This document shows, in pieces, positions 55,993 to 64,000 of a DNA stretch of 64,000 nt (the stretch's first letter is position 1; each line of letters starts with the position of its first letter). A program made the position numbers and the translations under genes. The stretch is from Azonexus hydrophilus DSM 23864 (GTDB lineage Bacteria; Pseudomonadota; Gammaproteobacteria; Burkholderiales; Rhodocyclaceae). The stretch lies in the NCBI RefSeq assembly GCF_000429605.1, contig NZ_KE386925.1, forward strand, positions 737,112 to 801,111. The letters run 5' to 3'. The notes under the pieces were generated by a model. The model saw only the letters and a list, made by a program, of their open reading frames with translations. It did not search any database and had not been told where the DNA came from.

Positions 55993-56034
55993 CCCGATAA
56001 AGTCCGGCGACGAACGGGCGAGGAGACAAACACG

Positions 56035-57957
56035 ATGCGCACTCATTCCCCCGTGCCGGCCCCGCAGTTGCGACAAGCCCGCCTGAAGCTGCTCGAAGGC
56101 AGCGACTTCACCGATGCCGCCGTCGACGAGCGCCTGGCCCGTTCATGGCGGCGCAGCCTGGCTGCCGGCCTGACGCCGACCGGCCGTCTGGCCATCCCGG
56201 ACAATCTCAGCGGCAAGGAGCTAGGCCGGGCACTGGGCCGCAATCACGAACTGCTCAGCCATTCGCGGCCGATCATGGAATACCTGTTCGAACAGGTGCG
56301 CCACAGCCACAGCATGGTCATCCTCGCCGACAACCGGGGCGTGCTCATGCACACCCTCGGCGATGCCGACTTTCTCGGCAAGGCCGAGCGCGTCGCCCTG
56401 ATGTCGGGCGCCTGCTGGGACGAGCGCCAGCGCGGCACCAATGCCATCGGCACCGCGCTGGCCGAAGCGGCCGGGGTCGAAATCCACGGCGACGAGCATT
56501 TCCTGGAGCGCAACACCTTTCTCACCTGTGCCGCCGCGCCCATCGTCTCCGCAACCGGCGAACTGCTCGGCATCCTCGACATTTCCGGCGACCGGCGCAG
56601 CCGTCATCCGCACACCCTCGGCCTGGTCAACACTGCGGCGCGGATGATCGAGAACCGCCTGGTCGTCGATGCCTGCCAGCGCCACCTGCGCCTGCATCTC
56701 CACCCGGACCCGGCCGGCATCGGCACGGTCGCCGAGGGTATCGTTGCTCTCTCCGAGGACGGCTGGATCGTTGGCGCCAATCGCAATGCGCTACAGATGC
56801 TCGGCCTGGCCAGTGCCGACATCGGCGCCACACCGCTGTTTCGTGCGCTCGACACGCGCCTGGCCGACCTGCTCGAACAGGCCCGCCGCCGTTCCGGGCA
56901 AGGCCTGGCGCTGCGTCGCCACGACGGGATGAGCCTGTACGCCCGGCTCGATGGACACGAGCCGCGCATCCTGTCGGTTCCGGCCACGCCGGCACCGAAG
57001 AAAGACGACGCGCTGAGTGCGCTGGATACCGGCGACGGCCGCTGGCGCACCGCCGCCGACAAGGCCCGGCGTATCGTCGGCAAGGACATTCCGCTGCTGA
57101 TCGGCGGCGAATCCGGGGTCGGCAAGGAGATGTTCGCCCGCGCCGCGCACGAATCCTCGCCGCAACGCGATGGCCCCTTCGTCGCCATCAATTGCGCCGC
57201 ACTGCCGGAAAACCTGATCGAGGCCGAACTGTTCGGCTATGTCTCCGGTGCCTTCACCGGCGCCCGCAAGGAAGGCTACATCGGCCGCCTGCGCGAAGCC
57301 GACGGCGGCACCCTGTTCCTCGACGAAATCGGCGACATGCCGCTGACCATGCAGACCCGCCTGTTGCGCGTCCTGCAGGAGCGCCAGGTGACGCCGCTCG
57401 GCGGCGGCACCCCAGTCAAGGTCAATTTCGCCCTGATCTGCGCCACCCATTGCGACTTGCCGGCCGCCTGCGCCAGCGGCCGCTTCCGCAGCGACCTCTA
57501 CTACCGGATCAACGGCCTCAGCCTGAATTTGCCCGCCCTGCGCGAGCGCAGCGATTTCGCGGCGCTGTGCGACAAGCTGCTGGCCGAACTTTTCCCAGAT
57601 CTGCCGGTAGACATTGCGCCGGGACTGCGCCAGCGCCTGGCGGCCTACCACTGGCCGGGCAACCTGCGCCAGCTGGCCAGCGTGCTGCGCACCGCCTGCG
57701 CCATGCTCGACCCGGGCGATACCCGCATCGACTGGCAACACCTGCCGGACGATATCCTGGCCGCGCTCCAGGCCGGTACGGAGCGGCCGTCGACGACAAG
57801 TACCGTGCTGCCGGCGCAGGATCTTGCCACGCTGTCGCTGGCCGCCATCCAGCAGGCCATCGTCGACCACCAGGGCAATCTCAGCGCCGCCGCCCGGCAA
57901 CTCGGGATCAGCCGGCAGACGCTGTACCGCAAGCTGAAAACCGGCGCCGGGCAGTAA
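56035..57957 (+). CDS. sigma-54-dependent activator, AcoR-like (GAF-AAA-Fis)
   Basis: The 640-residue protein starts at ATG 56035 (MRTHSPVPAPQLR) behind GCGAGGAG. The N-terminal half is a GAF-type sensor (ILADNRGVLMHTLGD, GTNAIGTALAEA). The AAA+ domain has Walker A GGESGVGKE near residue 358, the sigma-54 contact GAFTGA near 405 and Walker B GGTLFLDEIGD. A Fis-type helix-turn-helix (NLSAAARQLGISRQTLYRKL) ends it. It should switch on the divergent aldehyde dehydrogenase gene. The frame remains open upstream, but those residues lie in the promoter region. Confidence 0.93.
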   Translation: MRTHSPVPAPQLRQARLKLLEGSDFTDAAVDERLARSWRRSLAAGLTPTGRLAIPDNLSGKELGRALGRNHELLSHSRPIMEYLFEQVRHSHSMVILADNRGVLMHTLGDADFLGKAERVALMSGACWDERQRGTNAIGTALAEAAGVEIHGDEHFLERNTFLTCAAAPIVSATGELLGILDISGDRRSRHPHTLGLVNTAARMIENRLVVDACQRHLRLHLHPDPAGIGTVAEGIVALSEDGWIVGANRNALQMLGLASADIGATPLFRALDTRLADLLEQARRRSGQGLALRRHDGMSLYARLDGHEPRILSVPATPAPKKDDALSALDTGDGRWRTAADKARRIVGKDIPLLIGGESGVGKEMFARAAHESSPQRDGPFVAINCAALPENLIEAELFGYVSGAFTGARKEGYIGRLREADGGTLFLDEIGDMPLTMQTRLLRVLQERQVTPLGGGTPVKVNFALICATHCDLPAACASGRFRSDLYYRINGLSLNLPALRERSDFAALCDKLLAELFPDLPVDIAPGLRQRLAAYHWPGNLRQLASVLRTACAMLDPGDTRIDWQHLPDDILAALQAGTERPSTTSTVLPAQDLATLSLAAIQQAIVDHQGNLSAAARQLGISRQTLYRKLKTGAGQ

Positions 57958-58026
57958 GCATTAGGAGGTATTGTGCGCAGCCGATGGCGGTGACATGATC
58001 GGACGCTCCGTCCCGACGAGCCTGCC

Positions 58027-58719
58027 ATGACTGCTTCCCTCCCCGACATCGCCAACCTGATCGGCCGCCTGCCGCTGTTTTCCAGCATGTCGGTCGAAGA
58101 AGTCGGCCGCATCGCCGCCGGCGCCCGCGAAGTCCGGGCGGCCAAGGGCGACATCCTGTTCCACAAGGGCGACCCCAATCACGGTTTCCACCTGCTGCTC
58201 AGCGGCCAGATCAAGCTCGCCTTCACCTCGGCTCAGGGCAACGAGAAAGTCGTCGAAATCATTCAGCCAGGCCAGACTTTCGGCGAGGCGATCATGTTCA
58301 TGGACACGCCCTACATCGTCTACGCCCAGGCACTCGCCGATGCGCAGATGATCCACATTGCCAAGGCAACCGTTTTCGCCGAACTCGACCGCGACCCCAA
58401 ACTGGCGCGCAAGATGCTCGCCAGCATGGCCGTCCGCCTGCACCAGTTGATGGCCGACCTCGAAGCCAACTCGCTGCATTCCGGCAAGGAACGCATCATC
58501 ACCTACCTGCTACGCGAGCTTCCGGCCAGCACCACGCCAGGCCAGACCGCCACGGTCAGCCTGAGCACCACCAAGGGCATCGTCGCCTCGCGCCTCAACC
58601 TGACCCAGGAACACTTCTCCCGCATCCTGCACGAACTGGTCGAGGAAGGCCTGATCGTCGTCCGCGGCCGGCAGATTGAAATCCCGGACCCCAAACGCCT
58701 CAGCGCAAGTCGAGGCTGA
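58027..58719 (+). CDS. Crp/Fnr-family transcription regulator
   Basis: The 230-residue protein has an N-terminal cyclic-nucleotide-fold sensor (GDILFHKGDPNHGFHLLLSGQIKL and QPGQTFGEAIMF). A dimer helix and a C-terminal winged helix (STTKGIVASRLNLTQEHFSRILHEL) follow. It lacks the Fnr cysteine cluster, so it senses something other than oxygen through an iron-sulfur centre. It lies 69 bases after the activator gene and is followed by a bidirectional terminator. The target genes cannot be told. Confidence 0.92.
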   Translation: MTASLPDIANLIGRLPLFSSMSVEEVGRIAAGAREVRAAKGDILFHKGDPNHGFHLLLSGQIKLAFTSAQGNEKVVEIIQPGQTFGEAIMFMDTPYIVYAQALADAQMIHIAKATVFAELDRDPKLARKMLASMAVRLHQLMADLEANSLHSGKERIITYLLRELPASTTPGQTATVSLSTTKGIVASRLNLTQEHFSRILHELVEEGLIVVRGRQIEIPDPKRLSASRG

Positions 58720-58720
58720 C

Positions 58721-58750
58721 AAAAAAAGGGGCGGAAATTCCGCCCCTTTT
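58721..58750. terminator. bidirectional terminator
   Basis: GGGGCGGAA-A-TTCCGCCCC (58728-58746) has seven A before it and four T after it. It ends the Crp/Fnr gene on the plus strand and the giant adhesin gene on the minus strand. Confidence 0.92.
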
Positions 58751-58773
58751 ACTTTGCTAGCTGACTACCAGGA

Positions 58774-61700
58774 TCAATCGACGATCAGCTTTCCGTTATT
58801 CAACAACTGCTGGATCAGCGCAGCATCGTTGTTGTTCGCCACACCGTACTCACTGTACAGATTGACCCCGGTCAGCGTAATGCGCTGGCTTTCCTGTCCA
58901 GAACTATAGGTTCCTCCAGCAAAGCCTCCATCATGACTGATGCGCAGTATCGTACTGGTAACGCCACCGGAGGTCGTCGTCGTGATGTCGATATAGTTGG
59001 CAAGGTTACCGATACCCGTGCTGTGGTTTTCGCCGACCAGCAAATCCCGCAGATCAAGGATATCCTCGTTACGGTTGAAGTCGGTAATGGTATCGAGGGC
59101 TGGCGAGCCTTTGTTCCCACGATCAGCCAAACTCCACTGGAAGGTGTCAGCCCCCATACCACCGGTCATCGTGTCGCTGCCAGCACCACCAATCAACAGG
59201 TCGTTACCGGCACCGCCATTAAGCGTGTCGTTACCATTGCCACCGACCAGCTTATCGTTGCCATTACCGCCGTTCAGGATGTCATCACCATCGCCACCAG
59301 ACAGCCAGTCATTTCCATCACCGCCACTGAGTGTATCGTTGCCGGCCAGCCCGCTGAGAATGTCATTCCCCGCAGTACCGTTGATGGTATTGCCGCTGGC
59401 AGTGCCAACACTGGTCACCGCACCCTGGCTGTAGGTCACATTCAGTTGCACTGATCCATTCGCAGTATCGCCATCGAAATCCCGCAGCGTGAAGCCGAAG
59501 GTTTCGGACAGGGAACCGGTACCGGAGAACGGAGGACGATAGCTGTAATCGCCATTATCCAGGTCAATGATCAACAACCCGCCGGCTGCGGTGCTTACGT
59601 TCAGCTGGTGCGTGACAGCGTCAAATGTAGCGGACGCTGTACCGCTGCCTGAGACACTGACGGTATTCGCCGTACGGTCCCAACTGAATACTCGCCCGTC
59701 GATCTGGATTACCGACAAATAGCCCTGATCCGCACCCACATTGCCCGGCGTATTACCCAAGAGGACATTGCCCTGCGCAATCGGCGCAACGGTCGACTGA
59801 AGCACCGCCGACAGGGTATTCACGTTCGGCACCATCAGTGCCTCGGTGCTGCTACCCGTCGTACCGTCGTAGGCAATTGGATCAAGGTAGGCCTTGTCCG
59901 TTGCGGTCAATCCGGTACCAATCCCCAGCGCAAAGGCCTTGATCTCATTGGTGGCAAGGAAATTTGCCCAGATTGCTGCTTCATCCGGCTGAATTCCGGA
60001 ATCAGCGGTGACATTGGTACCACCATTACTGTTATTGGCCAAGGTCGAGCCGTTTCCATCACTGGCGTTTGGCTGTCCATCGGAAATGAAATAGGCCACA
60101 TTCTGCAGCGAACCTCCGGCCGGGGCTTCCAGAATCCGCCCGGCAGAAGTCCAGGACTGAATCGCCTGCGCCAGCGCCGCATCGTAATTGGTCCAGCCAT
60201 TGGCCGTGATCGAACTCAACATGGCCTTGGCATCATCCGCCGTCATCCAGAAGCTGGTCCGATCTGCAGCCGTGGTCGAGAACGTGACGATCTTGACTGC
60301 AACATCGCCATATCCGTCATACGAGTTGATCAGATTGGTAATTGCTGTCCGCGCAGCCGCCAGCCGGTCGACCGATGTGCTGGTCATGCTGCCGGACACA
60401 TCAAGGATTACCATCAGGTTGGTATCGATCTGTCCGACATCCAATTGCCTGGTCTGAGCACCTGCTACCGGCGAGTCATCCTCAACGTTGACCGTCAGCG
60501 TTGCGCTACTCGCAACCGTACCGTCGCTGACCGTCACACCAATGTCGAAAGACAAGACATCTTCGACGCCTGCTTGAGCATGATCGACAGGACCCAGCAA
60601 GGTTACTGTGTAACTTCCATTGCTGGCAATCGTCACACTGACGACAGGCGAACCGGCGGCCGAGCCCACCAGATTCGTGGTACCGACACCGCTCCACTGC
60701 AGCGGCTCGCCACCAGAAGTCACCGTCGTCGAAGGCGGATAGAGGGCGAGGGACAAGGTTCCACTACCGGAAACCGCCATGGTTCCGCTGAAGACAGTGG
60801 CATTCGTCGTATCCTGCGGCACGCCAAGGTTATCGATGTTACCGCCGACCAAGCCCTCTTCAGAGAGCGTAGCGCTAGCACCGCCAACCGTCGGTGCCGG
60901 ACGGCCCAGCAGCGTGACATTAATGCTGCCGCTGGCGGTATCCAGGTCGGAATCAGTGAGCTGATAGCCGAGATTCATGCTGATATCGGCACGATAGTTG
61001 ATATAGCTGAGGCTGGATACCTCGGGACGCCACGAACCGCTATTCGAGGTAAAGACGACCTGATCGAAAGCCAAGCCGCCCGTATTCGCTACGGAAATGG
61101 TCAGCGGCTGCTCGTTCGTCGTGATCGCAACATTATTTCCACGCGCCACTTCGACGCCATCCCGATAGGCAACCCACGACATCGTTGCTGTCTGCCCCTG
61201 AGCCTCAAGTGTAAAACCTGCCGAGGTGACGTCCACCCCGAAATTCAGGGTGAGCTTTTCATTACCTGCGGTATCGATCCAGTTCCCCGCACCACCATTT
61301 ACAGAAATCCCTTGGGTTGAGTAATTGACATTGGCCGGCTGACCATTACGTTCCCCGGTAATATCAATCAACACCAGGCCGGAGGCGGAATCACTCAGCA
61401 GCAGATTGCCGGAATTTCCTCCAGTATTCTTGAAGCTGCTCGACTGAGAGGAGACCCCAAGCAGTTCAGTATAGGTACGGAACTGAGTACCACCGGAATC
61501 CAGATCGATATTGAGCGTGAAGACGTTCTCGCGAACCCCCGCGCGCATTATGAAGCCAGTCATCACATCACCGGCATCGTTGAACTCGGTCTGAACCAGT
61601 TGACCATCGGCGAACAAAGTCGGCATCGACGATGCCCCCGGGCGCCAGGTGAAATCCGTACCATCGGCGGACAGCGAAACGGGGAGGCTACCAAGCACGG

Positions 61701-64000
61701 TTTGCCCTGCCTGATTGGCACCGGCAATCGATGCAAGCCCATTGACCGTCGGCGCATCATCCTCAACAAGGAGCGTCAGGGTAGAGGTGTTGCTGTTGGT
61801 CGCATTGCTCACCGTCACACCAAAGTCCAGACGCAGCATGTCCTCGATGTTTGCCACTGGATGATCCAGACCTCCCTTCAACACCAGGGAATACTGACCG
61901 TTACTCTGCATCGTGAGCGTGAGGATTTCCCGGCCATTCGCCGAGCCAGAGAGTACAGTGGCCGTACCCACGAGAGTGGTAGTCCAGGACAGGGCTTGAC
62001 CACCTGAAGTCAGGCCGGATGGCGGAGTGAAGGAAATTATCCTGTCACCATCGCCTCCAATGAGCATCGTTCCATTGAAGCTAGCCGAATTGGTCGTATC
62101 GGGAACCCCGACCGAATCCGGGCTACCACCAGGCAAACCTTCTTCCGAAACCACCGCGATAGTTGGCTGGATGCCCAGCGTGGCGATCGAAGCAGAGCCA
62201 TCAGCCAGATCCGAACCATCCCGGGCCGTTGCCGTCACCGTGATGTTCATCGAACCGGTCATGTCGACCGGCGTGGTCATCGTCAGCCCGGTGATCGTGA
62301 CAGCCTTGGTCACCGGATCAACCGCCACCACATATGGACCGTCACTGGTCAGTGGCAGGGTCCAGGTGCCGTCCGGATTCTGCGTGCCATGCGACAACGT
62401 CACCCCAGCCGGAACACTGACCGTAATCGTGGCGATTTCCTCGGAATAATCGATATCGGTCGGCGTTGCCGTGATCGTCAGCGGATGCGTCTTGGTTTGC
62501 GCGAAAGTCACCGAATGGATCAGGTAATCGTCACCCGCACGCGGAGCCGTGAACTCGATGCGTGCGATTTGCGCGCCGTTGTCACTGACCACCGTGAAAG
62601 GCGAATCGACCACATCGGTGACGCCGGCAACGGTGCCCTGGCCAATCTGGTTACCCTGATCGTCGAACAGTGTGTAGGTCGCCCGCTCGCCAGAGTGCAA
62701 CCAGGCGAATTGGATGGTGGCGCTGGACACCGGATCATCGAAAGCGACGGCAATCTTCTCGGAATTTCCGTTCAGATGGCCGATTTCGCTATCGTTTCCG
62801 GAGGATGCCTGAGCAACCCCAAAGCCACTGACATTGCCCGCGCCCGCACCGTTAACAATACTGACCGTACCCGGAGAACCATCCAGGTTGTATGCGGTGA
62901 CCGTATACCCTTGGCCGGCAATGCCTGCGTTGGTGTTATTGATGGACAGGTTGTTGGTCACCGGGTTGCCGATCTGGATCGTCACATTCGGCGTATCGGC
63001 AACCGGCGTCACCGTGATATCCAGCGTCGAGGTATCGGTGCGCATACCGTTGCTGACCGTGTAGGTCACCGTCGGCACCGGGCCACTGTAATCCTGATGC
63101 GGCACGAAGGAATAGCTGCCATCAACATTGATGGTCAACTCACCGCGCCCCGCGATGGTCACGCTGCTGCCCGCGGCATGCACAGTCGGATCACCGGCCA
63201 CCGAGAAATTCAGGATCGAGACGCTACCAGCAGCAGTAACCGTATTCGCAATCAGCGTACCGGAAACGATGGAGACATCCTCCTGCGTGGAAACCGCCTC
63301 ATTGCCATCATCGATGCTGTTGTCGTTGATCGTACCGGTTCCAGCAACTGGGACGGCATTCTGTGCGGTCGCAGCAGAAAGGAAAAGCTGTTCAGGTTGC
63401 TCGACTTCTCCATCATCGATGGTCGGCAAGCGAACGATGAACGAGGTCGTCGAAGGAGGCACCGAGACGCTGAAAGTACCATCCGCAGCCACCGTAACCG
63501 TGGTGAAGTTGTTGCCACCGTCGAAGGAAACCTCGATCGGCGTCGTGGTATCGAGCGCAAGGCTCGCCGTGTCGTCGTCGAAATCCAGATTGACAGTCGT
63601 CGAGAACAGACTTTCGTTACTCAGGGTCACCACGAAATCAAGCGCCATCCCTTCGACAGTCGTCGGACTGGAGACTGCAATCACTGCCGGACGGTCGTCC
63701 AGCGGCGGCGGTTGGATCGTCGGCGGCGTCACCGTCGGCGGCAGCGGCGTACCCGGCGTGCCGTCGTCCGTGATCGTGCCCACGCCCGTGGCGCTGTTGG
63801 TCACCGTCGTTGCCGTCAGCGTGAAGGTTTCCGGGCCTTCGTACACTTGCGTCGGTTCGTCGGCCGTCGTCTGCACCGACACGTAGAACGTCGTCGTGTT
63901 GGCCGGTACCTGAACCTGACCACCCACCACCGGCGTCCACGTCGCACCGTTGTCAAACGTCACATACAGGTCGTTCGACAGGTCGCTGCCCAGCGTCGCG
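58774..64000 (-). CDS. giant RTX adhesin with VWA domain, C-terminal part (partial)
   Basis: The frame is open to the right edge, so the N-terminus is missing; about 1740 residues are present. Fragment order: Calx-beta-like repeats (to about 75 and 90-210), cadherin/VCBS-like segments (about 220-560), two T1SS-143-like repeats beginning SEEGLPGG and SEEGLVGG (near 600 and 1030), a VWA domain with the metal motif DVSGSM near 1184, classic GGNGND RTX repeats (about 1524-1600) and a C-terminal type I secretion target region ending [12 protein letters not shown]. It should be a calcium-dependent, type I secreted surface adhesin of the LapA sort. Its transporter is not evident in the window. Confidence 0.92.
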   Translation of the reverse strand, partial: ATLGSDLSNDLYVTFDNGATWTPVVGGQVQVPANTTTFYVSVQTTADEPTQVYEGPETFTLTATTVTNSATGVGTITDDGTPGTPLPPTVTPPTIQPPPLDDRPAVIAVSSPTTVEGMALDFVVTLSNESLFSTTVNLDFDDDTASLALDTTTPIEVSFDGGNNFTTVTVAADGTFSVSVPPSTTSFIVRLPTIDDGEVEQPEQLFLSAATAQNAVPVAGTGTINDNSIDDGNEAVSTQEDVSIVSGTLIANTVTAAGSVSILNFSVAGDPTVHAAGSSVTIAGRGELTINVDGSYSFVPHQDYSGPVPTVTYTVSNGMRTDTSTLDITVTPVADTPNVTIQIGNPVTNNLSINNTNAGIAGQGYTVTAYNLDGSPGTVSIVNGAGAGNVSGFGVAQASSGNDSEIGHLNGNSEKIAVAFDDPVSSATIQFAWLHSGERATYTLFDDQGNQIGQGTVAGVTDVVDSPFTVVSDNGAQIARIEFTAPRAGDDYLIHSVTFAQTKTHPLTITATPTDIDYSEEIATITVSVPAGVTLSHGTQNPDGTWTLPLTSDGPYVVAVDPVTKAVTITGLTMTTPVDMTGSMNITVTATARDGSDLADGSASIATLGIQPTIAVVSEEGLPGGSPDSVGVPDTTNSASFNGTMLIGGDGDRIISFTPPSGLTSGGQALSWTTTLVGTATVLSGSANGREILTLTMQSNGQYSLVLKGGLDHPVANIEDMLRLDFGVTVSNATNSNTSTLTLLVEDDAPTVNGLASIAGANQAGQTVLGSLPVSLSADGTDFTWRPGASSMPTLFADGQLVQTEFNDAGDVMTGFIMRAGVRENVFTLNIDLDSGGTQFRTYTELLGVSSQSSSFKNTGGNSGNLLLSDSASGLVLIDITGERNGQPANVNYSTQGISVNGGAGNWIDTAGNEKLTLNFGVDVTSAGFTLEAQGQTATMSWVAYRDGVEVARGNNVAITTNEQPLTISVANTGGLAFDQVVFTSNSGSWRPEVSSLSYINYRADISMNLGYQLTDSDLDTASGSINVTLLGRPAPTVGGASATLSEEGLVGGNIDNLGVPQDTTNATVFSGTMAVSGSGTLSLALYPPSTTVTSGGEPLQWSGVGTTNLVGSAAGSPVVSVTIASNGSYTVTLLGPVDHAQAGVEDVLSFDIGVTVSDGTVASSATLTVNVEDDSPVAGAQTRQLDVGQIDTNLMVILDVSGSMTSTSVDRLAAARTAITNLINSYDGYGDVAVKIVTFSTTAADRTSFWMTADDAKAMLSSITANGWTNYDAALAQAIQSWTSAGRILEAPAGGSLQNVAYFISDGQPNASDGNGSTLANNSNGGTNVTADSGIQPDEAAIWANFLATNEIKAFALGIGTGLTATDKAYLDPIAYDGTTGSSTEALMVPNVNTLSAVLQSTVAPIAQGNVLLGNTPGNVGADQGYLSVIQIDGRVFSWDRTANTVSVSGSGTASATFDAVTHQLNVSTAAGGLLIIDLDNGDYSYRPPFSGTGSLSETFGFTLRDFDGDTANGSVQLNVTYSQGAVTSVGTASGNTINGTAGNDILSGLAGNDTLSGGDGNDWLSGGDGDDILNGGNGNDKLVGGNGNDTLNGGAGNDLLIGGAGSDTMTGGMGADTFQWSLADRGNKGSPALDTITDFNRNEDILDLRDLLVGENHSTGIGNLANYIDITTTTSGGVTSTILRISHDGGFAGGTYSSGQESQRITLTGVNLYSEYGVANNNDAALIQQLLNNGKLIVD
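59165..59390 (-). repeat. RTX nonapeptide repeats in the giant adhesin
   Basis: About eight copies of a 27-base coding unit encode GGxGNDxLx nonapeptides ([45 protein letters not shown] and neighbours). They are calcium-binding beta-roll repeats placed before the C-terminal secretion signal, as usual for type I substrates. Confidence 0.9.

Overview
The window looks like a contiguous piece of a high-GC betaproteobacterial chromosome. Gene content and protein style suggest Rhodocyclales, near Dechloromonas or Azonexus; this placement is by recognition and was not computed. Genes are densely packed, many overlap through ATGA or TGATG junctions, and no gene-free gap exceeds 300 bases. I see no rRNA, tRNA, insertion sequence, prophage or CRISPR array.

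Layout. 1-3.7 kb: the distal urease operon (ureB end, ureC, ureE, ureF, ureG). 3.8-9.3 kb: a small unknown protein, a cytochrome c-prime-like lipoprotein, two FAD oxidoreductases and a Na/phosphate cotransporter-like protein. 9.2-11.6 kb: an alpha-E/permuted ATP-grasp pair behind what looks like an NtrC/sigma-54 promoter. 11.8-16.2 kb: thiolase, a CobD/CbiB-like membrane protein, a CoA NUDIX hydrolase, a retropepsin-like protease and a divergent glutamine amidotransferase. 16.2-20.7 kb: argD-argF-argG, DUF2788, ppnP, yajQ, preceded by a leader with a terminator-like hairpin. 20.8-26.8 kb: an orphan ParA, a small unknown gene, then lipoprotein-purN-DUF3108-RsmB-like-mscS. 26.8-34.3 kb: mutL, a GGDEF/EAL protein, an S11 peptidase, miaA and an orphan response regulator. 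34.3-40.6 kb: purM, rlpA, an RND pump pair and a DedA-like protein. 40.8-47 kb: tyrS, hda, a HAD hydrolase, pcnB, folK, panB, panC. 47-51.4 kb: a three-gene type I secretion cassette sitting between panC and panD. 51.5-58.7 kb: panD, an unknown protein, a NYN-LOTUS protein, an aldehyde dehydrogenase module with a divergent sigma-54 activator, and a Crp/Fnr regulator. 58.8 kb to the right edge: the C-terminal 1.7 thousand residues of a giant RTX adhesin with a VWA domain, open past the window.

The most interesting item is the 413-residue protein at 47.1-48.3 kb. It is almost entirely 18 tandem copies of an 18-residue unit. One half of each unit is an RTX-like GxGND half-turn and the other half is a GGN half-turn. 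Position 6 alternates Asp with Arg/Lys from copy to copy, suggesting a two-turn duplication unit and a charge ladder along a secreted solenoid. It is followed by its own ABC exporter and HlyD-type adaptor, with no outer-membrane channel gene nearby.

Other themes are nitrogen supply (urease, the NtrC-like site at 11.7 kb, arginine synthesis), pantothenate and folate synthesis, cell-surface and adhesion functions, and cyclic-di-GMP (the GGDEF/EAL protein and YajQ).
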